Positions 18,632 to 28,402 of a stretch of DNA of 64,000 nt are shown here, piece after piece. The first letter of the stretch is position 1. Every line of letters begins with the position of its first letter. Source of the DNA: Chitinophagaceae bacterium (GTDB taxonomy: Bacteria; Bacteroidota; Bacteroidia; Chitinophagales; Chitinophagaceae); contig JADLCD010000043.1 in assembly GCA_020847395.1 (NCBI GenBank), forward strand, positions 1 through 64,000, written 5' to 3'. The notes under the pieces are model-generated. The model saw nothing but the letters and a program-made list of their open reading frames with translations, had not been told where the DNA came from and ran no database searches. A program made the position numbers and the translations under genes.

Positions 18632-19093
18632 ATGTTTTCTATTTTCTCCCAAAAAGTAAAGCACTTTTTTTCTCCGGAAGAAAATCAGCGCATTGTTGAT
18701 GCTATAAGGGAAGCTGAAAGGCTTACCAGTGGCGAGATACGCGTGTATGTAGAAAGCCGTTGCCGTTTTGTTGATCCTGTTGACCGTGCAGTAGAATTAT
18801 TTTACGGGTTGAAGATGGAGAAAACAGCATTGCGAAATGGTGTGTTGCTGTATATAGCTATTAAAGATCACCAGTTAGCTATATTCGGCGATGATGGCAT
18901 TCATAAAAAAGTAGGGGATGAATTTTGGCGCAACGCAGTGAAGCATATACTAAGCGAATTTAATGCAGCGCATTTCTGTGACGGAATAGTGAAAATTGTT
19001 ACAGAAGTAGGCGCTGCCCTTCGGGAACATTTTCCTTATAATTCCAATACAGATAAAAATGAGCTGCCCGACGAAATTGTGTTTGGAAAATAG
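18632..19093 (+). CDS. TPM domain protein, soluble form
   Basis: The 153-aa protein is a single TPM (TLP18.3/Psb32/MOLO-1) domain: FSPEENQRIVDAIREAERLTSGEIRVYVE at the N-terminus, then VLLYIAIKDHQLAIFGDDGIHKKVG. It has no signal peptide or membrane segment, unlike the next gene product. TPM domains bind divalent metals and some act in photosystem or envelope maintenance. It is the middle member of the LemA-TPM-TPM operon. Its stop is at 19091-19093, 24 bases before my start for the next gene. Confidence 0.9.
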   Translation: MFSIFSQKVKHFFSPEENQRIVDAIREAERLTSGEIRVYVESRCRFVDPVDRAVELFYGLKMEKTALRNGVLLYIAIKDHQLAIFGDDGIHKKVGDEFWRNAVKHILSEFNAAHFCDGIVKIVTEVGAALREHFPYNSNTDKNELPDEIVFGK

Positions 19094-19117
19094 TTGGACA
19101 GGCGTTATTTGATTGTA

Positions 19118-19903
19118 ATGAAGAAATATTTATTTGTCATATTATTTTTTATTTCCCTCGGCGCTTATGCGCAGGTAGATAAAATTATTCCTGCTGCGCC
19201 CAATCCTCCCCGGCTGGTAAATGATTTTACCAATACACTTACCCAGTTGCAGCAGGAAATGCTGGAACATAAGCTGAAGAATTACGACGATACAACTTCG
19301 AACCAGATTGCTGTAGTTATTATAAAGTCTTTAGATGGATATGAACCTGTTGAATATGCAACAACCTTAGGTAGACTATGGGGTGTTGGAAACAAAGGGT
19401 TCAACAATGGTGTTGTTTTTTTAATTGCCAAAGACGACAGGAAAGTTTTTATAGCGCCCGGGTATGGGCTTGAAGGCGCTTTGCCAGATATTACCTGTAA
19501 GCAGATTGTAGAGAATGATATTCTCCCCAATTTCAGGGGCAATGATTTTTACCGCGGTATAGATGAAGGAACAACTGCTATAATGCAGGCGGCGGCAGGC
19601 GAATACACTCCGCCTAAGGGTTATGCAGACAGGGGTAAGTCAAGCGGTGTGCCTGTATTTGTGGTGCTCATTATCATTTTTATTATTGTTATGATAATTT
19701 CACGCAGAGGAGGTGGCGGTGGCTCCTTTATGAGTCGCCGTGGCTATAGAGATGGTGGCGTTCCTCCTATCTGGTGGTTCCCGGGCGGTGGGGGCGGTAG
19801 TTCTGGCGGCGGATGGAGCGGTGGTGGCAGCTCAGGCGGCGGTGGATTTGGTGGTTTTGGCGGCGGTAGCTTTGGCGGTGGTGGCGCAGGCGGAAGCTGG
19901 TAA
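19118..19903 (+). CDS. TPM domain membrane protein with Gly-rich tail (YgcG-like)
   Basis: I choose ATG 19118 because it opens the signal peptide MKKYLFVILFFISLGAYAQ; a frame from TTG 19094 adds eight polar residues. The 261-aa product has a TPM domain (LVNDFTNTLTQLQQEMLEHKL... VVIIKSLDGYEP... FIAPGYGLEGALPD), one membrane helix (about 184-202, VFVVLIIIFIIVMII), and an extreme Gly/Ser tail from about residue 205 to the end. This is the YgcG layout. With LemA it forms a conserved envelope module of unknown task. Confidence 0.92.
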   Translation: MKKYLFVILFFISLGAYAQVDKIIPAAPNPPRLVNDFTNTLTQLQQEMLEHKLKNYDDTTSNQIAVVIIKSLDGYEPVEYATTLGRLWGVGNKGFNNGVVFLIAKDDRKVFIAPGYGLEGALPDITCKQIVENDILPNFRGNDFYRGIDEGTTAIMQAAAGEYTPPKGYADRGKSSGVPVFVVLIIIFIIVMIISRRGGGGGSFMSRRGYRDGGVPPIWWFPGGGGGSSGGGWSGGGSSGGGGFGGFGGGSFGGGGAGGSW

Positions 19904-19941
19904 ATTATGCTCCTTAATGCATTAAAGTTTTATTTCGCGTA

Positions 19942-20793
19942 CTAATTAAGGGAACGGTAAGTCACCTTGTTTGTCAACGTTCCTATTTCATCTATAGAAA
20001 TGCTTACACTATCGCCAGGCTGCAAAGTGAAATCATTATCAGGTACAAGGCAGGTACCTGTCATCAGGAAACAGCCATTCGGAAAATCCATTTCCCTGAA
20101 AAGAAACCCTGCCAGCTCAGGCAATGTTCTTTTCATCTGGCTGATTTTTATGGCGCCTTCAAATATCAATGCATTATTCCTGTTAATGACCATGTGGATG
20201 TTTGTATCCGGATTGATAGGCTGTTCGGGAATATAAAGGCAAGGCCCGAGTGCAGCGCTTCTTTCATACGTTTTAGCCTGTGGAAGATATAGCGGGTTTT
20301 CACCCTCAATACTTCTTGAGCTCATATCATTGCCCACACTATAAGCCTGGATATTTCCTTTTGAGTTGATATATAAGGTAAGCTCTGGTTCAGGCACATC
20401 CCATTTGGAATCTTTTCTTATATATACATTTTGTTCATGACCCGCTACGCGATGGGGGAGTGATTTAAAGAATAGCTCAGGTCTTTCTGCAATATAGACT
20501 TTATCATAAAATGTAGCGCCACCAGATTCTTTAGATTCTTCCATACGTGCATCGCGGCTGCGCAAATAAGTTACACCCGCTGCCCAAACTTCCTGTGTGC
20601 CTATAGGCGGCAGCAATGAGTTTTGTATTAATTGCTTTGCTTCTTCAGGAGCAATCGTTGTAAACTTTCCGGTTAATGATAAATAATTATATAGATTATC
20701 CCTGTTTATTACGGTGTCAAAATCTTCATTTATTGTATAAAATGTGCCATTTGCATTCAAAATAATTCCGCCGGAAGTTTTATATAATTTCAT
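19942..20793 (-). CDS. Fumarylacetoacetate hydrolase (FAH) family protein
   Basis: The 283-aa protein carries the FAH-fold metal site: acidic residues in WDVPEPELTLYI and IQAYSVGNDMSSRSIEGEN, and the late segment GCFLMTGTCLVPDNDFTLQPGDSVSISIDEIGTLTN. Family members hydrolyse or decarboxylate 2-oxo acids such as 2-keto-3-deoxy sugar acids and fumarylpyruvate. Together with the nearby Gfo/Idh/MocA and amidohydrolase genes a sugar-acid substrate is plausible but not proven. It lies 33 bases after the lipoprotein gene on the same strand. Confidence 0.9.
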   Translation of the reverse strand: MKLYKTSGGIILNANGTFYTINEDFDTVINRDNLYNYLSLTGKFTTIAPEEAKQLIQNSLLPPIGTQEVWAAGVTYLRSRDARMEESKESGGATFYDKVYIAERPELFFKSLPHRVAGHEQNVYIRKDSKWDVPEPELTLYINSKGNIQAYSVGNDMSSRSIEGENPLYLPQAKTYERSAALGPCLYIPEQPINPDTNIHMVINRNNALIFEGAIKISQMKRTLPELAGFLFREMDFPNGCFLMTGTCLVPDNDFTLQPGDSVSISIDEIGTLTNKVTYRSLN

Positions 20794-20826
20794 CGCTGTT
20801 TTATTTTCAGTATCTCAAAGAGAAAA

Positions 20827-22065
20827 TTATTTCATTTTAATACTCTCCAGTTTTACGCCGAGCAGTTGCTGCGCCAGTTGTTCCAATCCTTTATAATCGC
20901 CTTCAAAATGGCAGGTTACCTGCTTGTATTGTTGTGTTTCGCCCGGTTTTAAAGGCAATGCCGAGGAAGAAGATTCCAGTTCATAAAAAGGCCCCAATTG
21001 CGATCCATCCTGCAAAGGTCCGTCGTTATATGCATTTACCACATCTCCTTTATACGGTTCTTTCTGCATTTCCCATTTGGAGTTTACATATGATCCTTCA
21101 GTATTTACCGTGAACAATATAAGTGTAAGAATATTTCTTTTAAAATCAAAACTGCCGGCAAGCGGTTTTGCAATTACGGGCGATAATCCAAGTTTACTGC
21201 GGTGCCTGCCATCGCATCGTAAAAGCAAAGCACTATCGCTAACGCGTAAACGATCTTCCGGGATTTTTCCGAAATAATTATCTGTTATATAATTTTTTGC
21301 ATCCGGAATATTTTTGAAAGGCACAATAGTTACCGTTTCATCTGAAGGTGTAAACATACCAAGCAGCCAGACAGACAGTAATCCTGTTTCTTTTTTCCAT
21401 TCACTGTCTCCCGTATTTCTTACCTTATTAGTGGTTTCATATGCAACCCATTTTACACCCGCAGGCACAGCCGCATGTAAACGATTCTGCAATGAAGGTT
21501 GATCAAGCAGTTGAATTGATCTGGTAATTTCAATTTTAAATGGAGTGCCGCTATAATTGTTTACTATAGCTTCCTGCGAAAAGGTTACACTGCTACTATG
21601 TTCTTTTAGCGGCTTATAGGCAATAGTATCAATAATGGCCGGAACCTGCCATTGTTTTATATTAAATGAATCTCCTTTCTTAAAATAAAATGAATATTGT
21701 CCACCCTCAGGACCGATCCAGAACCGTTCCTCACCACCTACCGCGTTAAACTGCGGCTTGAATTTTTGTGAAGCGATAAGATCATAATTTATCCAGCCAA
21801 AACTATTGCCGGCATCATTATCCGCGGAACTTGTCATTACCCTTGCCTGGTAATCTCCTGTAACTAAAACTCTTGCACCATCGTTGTTTCTAAGCTCAAT
21901 GATATGCTTCAGGTATTTTTTCAGAAAAGAAATATCATAAGCATAACTGCCTTTTTGAGGCGCTGTGGTATTATCAACTTTTTTTTGTTCGGGTTGATTA
22001 CAGGATGACATAAACATAATGATTAGTAGAAAAAAAATAGATGAAGATTCAAAGAATCGTTTCAT
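20827..22065 (-). CDS. Lipoprotein, probably DUF6786 family
   Basis: The 412-aa product has a lipoprotein signal with lipobox MSSC at about residues 19-22. The segment GGEERFWIGPEGGQYSFYFKKG is the clearest landmark and matches what I remember of DUF6786 proteins; the rest is beta-rich, similar to aldose-epimerase-like carbohydrate folds. Function unknown. It precedes the FAH-family gene in the same direction (33 bases), which suggests co-expression and a link to carbohydrate use. Confidence 0.75.
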   Translation of the reverse strand: MKRFFESSSIFFLLIIMFMSSCNQPEQKKVDNTTAPQKGSYAYDISFLKKYLKHIIELRNNDGARVLVTGDYQARVMTSSADNDAGNSFGWINYDLIASQKFKPQFNAVGGEERFWIGPEGGQYSFYFKKGDSFNIKQWQVPAIIDTIAYKPLKEHSSSVTFSQEAIVNNYSGTPFKIEITRSIQLLDQPSLQNRLHAAVPAGVKWVAYETTNKVRNTGDSEWKKETGLLSVWLLGMFTPSDETVTIVPFKNIPDAKNYITDNYFGKIPEDRLRVSDSALLLRCDGRHRSKLGLSPVIAKPLAGSFDFKRNILTLILFTVNTEGSYVNSKWEMQKEPYKGDVVNAYNDGPLQDGSQLGPFYELESSSSALPLKPGETQQYKQVTCHFEGDYKGLEQLAQQLLGVKLESIKMK

Positions 22066-22247
22066 ATAGCAATGAATTATATTTTGGGGCAGTAAGATAA
22101 TAAACTTATTCAGATGGTCAATTGAATTGGAACAACATTTTGAAGCAGTATAAGGGGGTTATAATCTGAAACTTTTTTCCATTCGTGCATTCATGGCTAT
22201 CCCCATTCAAAAAATGTTCGCGGCTATCTTCGTGACATCTGCAAACA

Positions 22248-22277
22248 AAAAGTCCCGGCAACCCGCCAGGACCTTTT
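22248..22277 (-). terminator. Rho-independent terminator of the aconitase gene
   Basis: Read on the minus strand, AAAGGTCCTGGC pairs fully (two G-U) with GCCGGGACTTTT around a 5-base loop and runs into a T-rich end. It lies 19 bases beyond the aconitase stop. Confidence 0.85.
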
Positions 22278-22295
22278 CTAATTTACTAACCGCAA

Positions 22296-24560
22296 TTATT
22301 TTGCAAATTGTTTTCTTATCAGGTTTAATGCACCGCCTTCTTTAAACCATTGTATCTGCTGATCATTATAAGTATGATTTACAGTAATGGAATCAGAAGT
22401 GCCATCTTTATGATTCAGCACAACAGTTAAAGGCTTGCCTGGAGCAAAAGTGGTTAAGCCGAGTATATCTATGCTGTCATCTTCCTGCACTTTTTCATAA
22501 TCTTCTTTATTGGCAAATGTAAGCGCCAGCATACCCTGTTTTTTCAGGTTGGTTTCGTGTATACGTGCAAAGCTTCTTACCAGTATTGCTCTTACACCTA
22601 AGTGGCGTGGTTCCATTGCAGCATGCTCACGGCTTGAACCTTCACCATAGTTTTCATCACCCACCACTATACTGCCAACGCCTGCAGCTTTGTAGGCTCT
22701 TGCGGTAGCAGGCACAGGCCCATATACGTTACTTAACTGGTTTTTTACCGTATCTGTTTTATCATTATAAAAATTGATAGCACCAATCAGCATGTTGTTG
22801 CTGATATTATCCAGGTGACCACGGAATTTTAACCACGGGCCTGCCATTGATATATGGTCGGTAGTACATTTTCCTTTTGCCTTTATCAGGAGTTTTAATC
22901 CTTTCAAATCAGTTCCTTCCCACGGCGTGAAAGCTGCTAATAATTGCAAACGCTGTGAATCAGGATTAACAATTACCTGCACTTTGCTTCCGTCTTTTGC
23001 AGGAGCCTGGTAACCCGGGTCGTCAACTGAAAAACCTTTGGGTGGTAATTCAACGCCGGTTGGTTCATCAAGCATTACCTCTTCACCATTCTCGTTTTTC
23101 AATGTATCTTTTAACGGGTTGAAAGTAAGGTCACCTGCAATGGCAAATGCTGTTACTATTTCTGGCGAAGCAACAAAAGCGTGCGTGCTTGCCAAACCAT
23201 CATTACGTTTTGCAAAGTTCCTGTTGAAAGAGGTGATGATAGAATTTTTGCGGTTAGGGTCATCAATATGTCTTGCCCATTGCCCAATACAGGGACCGCA
23301 GGCATTAGCCAGTACAACACCGCCTATTTTATCAAAGGTTTTAAGGAAACCATCTTTTTCAATAGTATATCTTACCAATTCACTACCTGGGGTGATGGTG
23401 AATTCAGCTCTTGTTTTAAGGTTTTTATCAATCGCCTGTTTAGCCAGGGAAGCCGAACGGCTGATATCTTCGTAAGAAGAATTGGTACATGAACCAATCA
23501 ACGCTACTTCCAGTCTTTCCGGCCATTGATTGGCTTTTACCGCTTCAGCAAATTTGCTGATAGGCCATGCTAAATCCGGAGTGAACGGACCATTTACATA
23601 AGGCTCCAGTTCATCTAAGTTGATCTCAATTAGCTGATCATAATATTTTCCGGGATTGGCATATACTTCAGCATCCGGGCGCAGGTGTTCCTTAATGCCA
23701 TCTGCAAGCGCTGCAACCGCTGCTCTTTCTGTTGCTTTAAGATAAGCAGCCATCTTCTCATCATATGCAAAAACAGAGCAGGTAGCGCCTATTTCGGCGC
23801 CCATATTACAAATAGTAGCCTTACCTGTTGCGCTCAGGCTGTCAGCACCTTCACCAAAATATTCAACTATAGCGCCGGTACCACCTTTTACGGTGAGTAT
23901 ACCTGCCACTTTCAGAATTACATCTTTAGCAGATGCCCAGCCACTGAGTTTACCTGTAAGCTTTACGCCGATGAGTTTAGGCATTTTAAGTTCCCAGGCC
24001 AAGCCTGCCATCACATCCACTGCATCAGCGCCACCAACACCAATGGCAACCATTCCCAAACCACCTGCGTTAGGGGTGTGTGAGTCGGTACCAATCATCA
24101 TACCACCGGGAAAAGCATAGTTTTCCAGCACCACCTGGTGAATAATACCTGCACCGGCTTTCCAGAAACCAATACCATATTTATTGGAAATAGAAGAAAG
24201 GAAATCGTATACTTCTTTATTCACATCAACAGCAGTTGCCAAATCCTGGGCTGCACCAACTTTAGCCTGAATAAGGTGATCGCAATGTACGGTAGAAGGA
24301 ACTGCTACTTTCTCTCTTCCTGCAGTCATAAATTGCAATAATGCCATTTGAGCGGTTGCATCCTGCATGGCAACGCGATCTGGTGCAAAATCAACATAAT
24401 CTTTACCTCTTTCGTATGGTCTTGTTGCGGGTTCAAATAAGTGAGCATATAAAATTTTTTCTGCAAGCGTGAGGGGAGTACCGGTTAGTTTACGGGCAGC
24501 CTTAATCTTTGCAGGCATTGCTTCGTAGGTTTTTTTAATAAGATCAAGATCGAAAACCAT
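22296..24560 (-). CDS. acn: Aconitate hydratase, mitochondrial type
   Basis: The 754-aa enzyme isomerises citrate to isocitrate in the TCA cycle using a [4Fe-4S] cluster. Cluster cysteines are visible in [11 protein letters not shown] and [12 protein letters not shown]. Other landmarks are [14 protein letters not shown] near residue 157 and, in the swivel domain, [21 protein letters not shown]. Length and the [19 protein letters not shown] start fit the mitochondrial-like aconitase of Bacteroidota rather than AcnA or AcnB of E. coli. It stands alone and ends in a good terminator. Confidence 0.96.
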   Translation of the reverse strand: MVFDLDLIKKTYEAMPAKIKAARKLTGTPLTLAEKILYAHLFEPATRPYERGKDYVDFAPDRVAMQDATAQMALLQFMTAGREKVAVPSTVHCDHLIQAKVGAAQDLATAVDVNKEVYDFLSSISNKYGIGFWKAGAGIIHQVVLENYAFPGGMMIGTDSHTPNAGGLGMVAIGVGGADAVDVMAGLAWELKMPKLIGVKLTGKLSGWASAKDVILKVAGILTVKGGTGAIVEYFGEGADSLSATGKATICNMGAEIGATCSVFAYDEKMAAYLKATERAAVAALADGIKEHLRPDAEVYANPGKYYDQLIEINLDELEPYVNGPFTPDLAWPISKFAEAVKANQWPERLEVALIGSCTNSSYEDISRSASLAKQAIDKNLKTRAEFTITPGSELVRYTIEKDGFLKTFDKIGGVVLANACGPCIGQWARHIDDPNRKNSIITSFNRNFAKRNDGLASTHAFVASPEIVTAFAIAGDLTFNPLKDTLKNENGEEVMLDEPTGVELPPKGFSVDDPGYQAPAKDGSKVQVIVNPDSQRLQLLAAFTPWEGTDLKGLKLLIKAKGKCTTDHISMAGPWLKFRGHLDNISNNMLIGAINFYNDKTDTVKNQLSNVYGPVPATARAYKAAGVGSIVVGDENYGEGSSREHAAMEPRHLGVRAILVRSFARIHETNLKKQGMLALTFANKEDYEKVQEDDSIDILGLTTFAPGKPLTVVLNHKDGTSDSITVNHTYNDQQIQWFKEGGALNLIRKQFAK

Positions 24561-24724
24561 AGATTGTTTTATTTAAGATTATTGATTTACTGGATCTGTC
24601 AATCGCCGTGTAGTGGGCAGGAATTGTATCCTGACGTGAAAATCCGTGCGAATTTATCGAAAAATAACGGCTTTAATAACATGCAGGTAATAAACCCGTT
24701 ATTTATTTTTTATAATTTTGCATT

Positions 24725-24943
24725 ATGAACAGATTTAAGCAGTTTATCGAATGGCAGGTGTTTGGAGTTTGCTCCTACATTGGTGAAAAGATAGGCATCG
24801 CCAATACTGTTATCCGCAAACACTTCATTTATATTTCCCTGCTTACTATGGGGTCGCCTATTATTATTTACATGTTCATTGCTTTTTGGGTGAATGTTCG
24901 AAACTATATCTGGAACCGCAGAAGAAATCCGCTTAAATATTAA
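24725..24943 (+). CDS. PspC-like small membrane protein
   Basis: The 72-aa product contains FGVCSYIGEKIGIANTVIRKHFIYISLLTMGSP, the PspC pattern of a short GVCxGLAE-like segment followed by one or two membrane helices (about 36-60), and a basic tail. PspC proteins take part in membrane-stress responses. It is a single gene. A TAATTTTG box (24713-24720) lies only four bases before the ATG; without a matching TTG I do not call a promoter. Confidence 0.8.
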   Translation: MNRFKQFIEWQVFGVCSYIGEKIGIANTVIRKHFIYISLLTMGSPIIIYMFIAFWVNVRNYIWNRRRNPLKY

Positions 24944-25317
24944 TTCAGGTACGCTTAGCTACAGGTTGATTTGCAGGGTTAGTTAATATACAAACCAGTT
25001 TGTGAATTGATTGAAGTATTTACTGGCACAGGCTTAGAAATATCAGGCAGTAACCATTATTGCAAATTTGAAATATTGTAAGAAAATCCATTGTAAATCA
25101 AACTTTCAACTAAAAAAACAAGGGCTTATGCAATTTATCGTAAGATATGCGTTATATATCTGCAATTAATATTTAGCAAATTTCAGATACCGAATTCTTT
25201 TTGAACCTTATCTGATTGAAATATTAGACCTATTTTATTCTGTGGAAAACCTGAAAATCCAATCATCCTGTTGAAGAGCACTTTTTATCCAATTATCCAT
25301 TGATTGATCATCCTATG
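24944..25317. other. Gene-free stretch before an isolated terminator
   Basis: 374 bases without a credible ORF on either strand. AT-rich; no tRNA-like fold seen. It ends at a strong terminator (25318-25370) that faces the plus strand, so an unannotated small RNA could end there. Confidence 0.4.
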
Positions 25318-25370
25318 AAAGCTCCTGATCCTCTATCCTAATGTACGAGCCGGGAGCTTTTCTTTTTTTT
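25318..25370 (+). terminator. Isolated strong terminator
   Basis: AAAGCTCC (25318-25325) pairs with GGAGCTTT (25353-25360), followed by a run of eight T. The nearest upstream plus-strand gene ends 375 bases earlier. Confidence 0.75.
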
Positions 25371-25484
25371 AGCTGTGAGTTATCAGCCATCAGCCTTCAA
25401 TTAATTTCATGTTACAGGTTACCGGTTACAGGTACTTAAATTAAAAACCTGTTTGTAAAAAGTAAACGTTTAACCTGCAAGCAC

Positions 25485-25556
25485 AACCTGTAACCTGAAA
25501 CTTGTAACCTGCAACTTGTAACCTGAAACTTGTAACCTGAAACTTGTAACCTGCAA
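25485..25556. repeat. Tandem 14-bp repeat
   Basis: About five copies of TAACCTG(A/C)AACTTG in a row, preceded by related looser copies (GTTACAGGTTACCGGTTACA near 25411, TAACCTGCAAGCACAACCTG near 25471). It lies just past the 3' end of the LEA14-like gene. Confidence 0.9.
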
Positions 25557-25580
25557 TCCTCACCTGCTGACAGCATTCAC

Positions 25581-26045
25581 TCAAAACCCCAGCAAATCCA
25601 ATTTTTCTTTCTGCTCATATTTTACCGGCCTTGTGATAAAAACACCGGACCTGCCCACTTTCACATTTCCATCCAAACGGATTAAAACCGAGTCTTTCAA
25701 ACCCAGCGCAAGTGCATTTCCCAAAATTTTACTCATGTTAAGGTTAACGGCAATAGGCACGGTAAATGTGTCGAGTTTGGCAATATGAATATTTGAATCT
25801 AATTCTGTATGCCCCAGCAAACGGTTGTCAACATAAATGTCAAGACTGCCCGATTTGAAGGTGAGATTTGATTTATTGGGATTGTACAATTTTACATCAG
25901 CCGATAAAACTGCCCTGGAAAGGTTCTCTCCGCCAAACTGCAAATTATCAATCGACACATATTCCGGGGCGACAATTTGTCTGCAAGAAAATAAGCCTAC
26001 AGCCACCGAAAAGAACAGGAGAGGAGATATTAGTTTTTTGTTCAT
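25581..26045 (-). CDS. LEA14-like lipoprotein (LEA type 2 domain)
   Basis: The 154-aa product has a lipoprotein signal ending in LFSC (Cys at 21) and one LEA-2/WHy-type beta-sandwich domain: VSIDNLQFGGENLSRAVLSADVKLYNPN, LDIYVDNRLLGHTELDSNIHIAKLDTFTVPIAVNLN. The NPN step in the first half is typical. Such lipoproteins are frequent single genes in Bacteroidota and bind no known partner. Upstream 300 bases to the divergent WbqC-like gene are AT-rich and hold both promoters; I find no clear consensus box. Confidence 0.85.
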   Translation of the reverse strand: MNKKLISPLLFFSVAVGLFSCRQIVAPEYVSIDNLQFGGENLSRAVLSADVKLYNPNKSNLTFKSGSLDIYVDNRLLGHTELDSNIHIAKLDTFTVPIAVNLNMSKILGNALALGLKDSVLIRLDGNVKVGRSGVFITRPVKYEQKEKLDLLGF

Positions 26046-26344
26046 ATAAAAATTTGTGACTGCAATTTATTGCTTCTGTTTAAAAGATGTAGAAAACAGG
26101 AGGGTTAAATCTTCGCAAATTTGCGGCTAAAAATATTAGTTTTAGGTGGTTAAGCGCATGAAAATTTTAGAAAATAGCCGTGATTAAAAATTTAGTATGA
26201 TAAAATTTATATTTTAATTTATTAATCAAGTAGTTAACTTATTTTAATTAAAATTTAATAATCAATTATATATAAGGTACAGGTAAAATTTTGCTTCTCT
26301 ATAACCGCTCTTAGAAATTATTCTAATAAAATTAAAAATATTTA

Positions 26345-26956
26345 ATGTTAATAATTGATTTACAATATTTAGGAAATATTATTTATTATAAAAGTTTAAT
26401 AAAGTTCAGGTATATTAATATTGAACAATGTGAGCGATGGCAAAAAATGAGTTTTCGCAACCGTTGCTTTATTGCCGGTGGAAATGGAAGGATAGATTTG
26501 AGTATTCCGGTAGTTGGTGGCCGGAATTCGGATGAAATGATAAGAGATATAAAAATTGACAACCTGCAAAAATGGCAGAATATTCATTGGCGCAGTATTG
26601 CCTCTGCTTATAACCGTTCTCCCTGGTTTGAGTTTTATAAAGATGAGTTTGCGGACTTTTATAACCGCCGCTATGATTACCTGTGGGATTTTAATATTGA
26701 CCTGATGCAATGGGTGCTAAAGCAGCTTAAAGCTGATGTGGAGATCGGTTTTACCGAAACCTATAAAAAGGAATATACCAACCCCGGAACCGTGGATTTA
26801 AGGAATAAAATCCTGCCCCGCACCATCACCGGCTTTTCCGGCGGGAGCCCGGTTTACCGGCAGGTGTTTGAAGATAGAACTGGTTTTATACCCTGCCTGA
26901 GCATTATTGACCTTTTGTTTTGCGAAGGCAATAATGCCCTACATTTACTTAGCTGA
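26345..26956 (+). CDS. WbqC-like family protein
   Basis: The 203-aa protein fits the WbqC-like family: an early INIEQCERWQKMSFRNRCFI with the NRC motif, then DLSIPVVGG, then NIHWRSIASAYNRSPWFEFYKDEF. Some relatives sit in O-antigen clusters, but in Bacteroidota the gene is usually next to signal-peptidase or housekeeping genes and its activity is unknown. It is followed 13 bases on by an aldose-epimerase-like gene, so the two are probably an operon. Confidence 0.85.
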   Translation: MLIIDLQYLGNIIYYKSLIKFRYINIEQCERWQKMSFRNRCFIAGGNGRIDLSIPVVGGRNSDEMIRDIKIDNLQKWQNIHWRSIASAYNRSPWFEFYKDEFADFYNRRYDYLWDFNIDLMQWVLKQLKADVEIGFTETYKKEYTNPGTVDLRNKILPRTITGFSGGSPVYRQVFEDRTGFIPCLSIIDLLFCEGNNALHLLS

Positions 26957-26969
26957 ATACATAAAACAC

Positions 26970-27836
26970 ATGGAATTTCTCGAAAACAAAGAGCTTAAAA
27001 TAGCCATCAACCCAAAAGGTGCTGAGCTTACCAGCTTATATGACAAGCGTACAAATACTGAATATATGTGGAGTGGCGATCCTGTGTTCTGGGCAAAGCA
27101 TTCACCTGTGCTTTTCCCTATAGTAGGCACGCTGAAGGACGACACTTATTATTATGAAGGAAGATCTTACAGGCTAAGCCGGCATGGTTTTGCCAGAGAA
27201 ATGCCGTTTACTGTGGCAGATAAAACGGAGAACAGCATCACTTTTTCACTCGTTTCCAGCACAGAAACAATACAAAAATTTCCATTTTCCTTCAGGTTTT
27301 ATATTAGTTACTTGCTTCAAAACAAAAGTCTGTCGGTTAAGTATTACGTAATAAACGGAGGCACCAGGCCAATGTATTTTTCTGTTGGCGCTCACCCTGC
27401 CTTTAAAGTACCGGTTGCAGAAGGCACTGCCTATGATGATTATTACCTGGAGTTTGAAAAAGATGAGGATGCCGGTCGCTGGCCTATTTCAAAAAACGGA
27501 TTGATAGAAGCGGAACCGGTAAAGCTTTTATCCGGTAAAAAATTACCGCTGACAAAGCCTTTGTTTTATGGTGATGCCTTAGTGTTAAAGCATTTGAAAT
27601 CACAGGTGGTTAGTCTGAAGTCTGATAAAGCGGATAAGGGCTTTAATTTTCAATTCAGCGGTTTTCCATTTCTCGGCATTTGGGCGGCCAAAGATGCGGA
27701 CTTTGTTTGTATAGAACCCTGGTGCGGCATTGCAGACAGCGTAAATACCAACCAGGATTTTACGCAGAAAGAAGGGATTAATAAGCTGGAAGCAGGTGGC
27801 GTTTTTGAGAGAGCGTGGACGGTAGAAGTGTTTTAG
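26970..27836 (+). CDS. Aldose 1-epimerase family protein (LacX-like)
   Basis: I start at ATG 26970, after the WbqC-like stop (26956), because the homologous region begins MEFLENKELKIAINPKGAELTSL; the frame open from 26907 would overlap the previous gene. The 288-aa protein has the galactose-mutarotase-like fold: FWAKHSPVLFPIVGTL, SRHGFAREMPF with the first catalytic His, VGAHPAFKVP with the second His, and a late ILGIW..FVCIEPWCGIAD with acidic residues. It probably interconverts sugar anomers in the cytoplasm; the substrate is not known. Confidence 0.92.
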   Translation: MEFLENKELKIAINPKGAELTSLYDKRTNTEYMWSGDPVFWAKHSPVLFPIVGTLKDDTYYYEGRSYRLSRHGFAREMPFTVADKTENSITFSLVSSTETIQKFPFSFRFYISYLLQNKSLSVKYYVINGGTRPMYFSVGAHPAFKVPVAEGTAYDDYYLEFEKDEDAGRWPISKNGLIEAEPVKLLSGKKLPLTKPLFYGDALVLKHLKSQVVSLKSDKADKGFNFQFSGFPFLGIWAAKDADFVCIEPWCGIADSVNTNQDFTQKEGINKLEAGGVFERAWTVEVF

Positions 27837-27907
27837 GGGTATCACGCCAATCCACCCGTTATAAAGTGTGTTTTATAATAATTACATTTGTGTAAAATGT
27901 GACAGGT

Positions 27908-28139
27908 ATGCAAATAGCAAGTATAAGAGAGAAGCTTCACGAGTTTATTGATAATATTGAGGATAAAAAAAGTGGAAGCAATATATCTGCTTTTGGAGAA
28001 TGAGATAGATACGGATGCAGCAAGGCGTAGGCTTATACAGATAGAACGGGAAAAATATTTAAAGGGCGAAGGCAAGTCTTATAACTGGGAAGAGGTAAAG
28101 CAAATGGCGGTTGATAAAGAAAAGAGAAATGCCGTATAA
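27908..28139 (+). pseudogene. Frameshifted antitoxin-like gene
   Basis: From ATG 27908 the frame reads MQIASIREKLHEFIDNIEDKK then runs out of register after seven A (27964-27970). Dropping one A joins it to VEAIYLLLENEIDTDAARRRLIQIEREKY... ending in KRNAV at 28139, a 76-aa protein of the helical antitoxin type common in Bacteroidota beside ParE/RelE toxins. It overlaps the toxin start by 11 bases, as intact pairs often do. The extra A either kills the gene, is a sequencing error, or is corrected by transcript slippage on the A run. Confidence 0.75.
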
Positions 28140-28231
28140 AATTGAGATTCGTCCTTTAGCATATCAATTTACTTCGCAATCCTGATACTTATTCTTACTA
28201 TGAAAAGCCTGTAAAGAAAAGAACATTATAG
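28129..28231 (+). pseudogene. Remnant of a ParE/RelE-type toxin gene
   Basis: ATG 28129 gives MPYKIEIRPLAYQ, the usual start of a ParE-family toxin, but stops after 18 codons. In the next frame 28172-28231 reads LRNPDTYSYYEKPVKKRTL, which looks like a later part of the same family. The 40-50 residues between and the C-terminus are missing, so the toxin is an internally deleted remnant. Confidence 0.7.
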
Positions 28232-28402
28232 TCATTGCTTTTATAAAAATTACCCGGGAAGTGAAATACTAACAGAACCAATTTTTTGCTTATATCTTTA
28301 ATGGCTTTGTTGAGCTTGATTATTTCATCCTGCTTAGAAGATTCCTATAAAATTTTACATTCGCACCAATAATATATACAATTAAACCAACAGCCCGGCA
28401 TA

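Noticed and set aside
19740-19925. Ala/Val-rich ORF in a second frame at the end of the TPM gene
   Set aside because: Shadow of the Gly-rich tail coding region.
24713-24720. TAATTTTG as promoter of the PspC-like gene
   Set aside because: It lies four bases before the ATG and has no TTG at the required distance.
27950-27975. Programmed minus-one ribosomal frameshift on the A run of the antitoxin gene
   Set aside because: The downstream frame is reached by losing one base (or minus two), not minus one, and the toxin is also broken, so decay or slippage is simpler.
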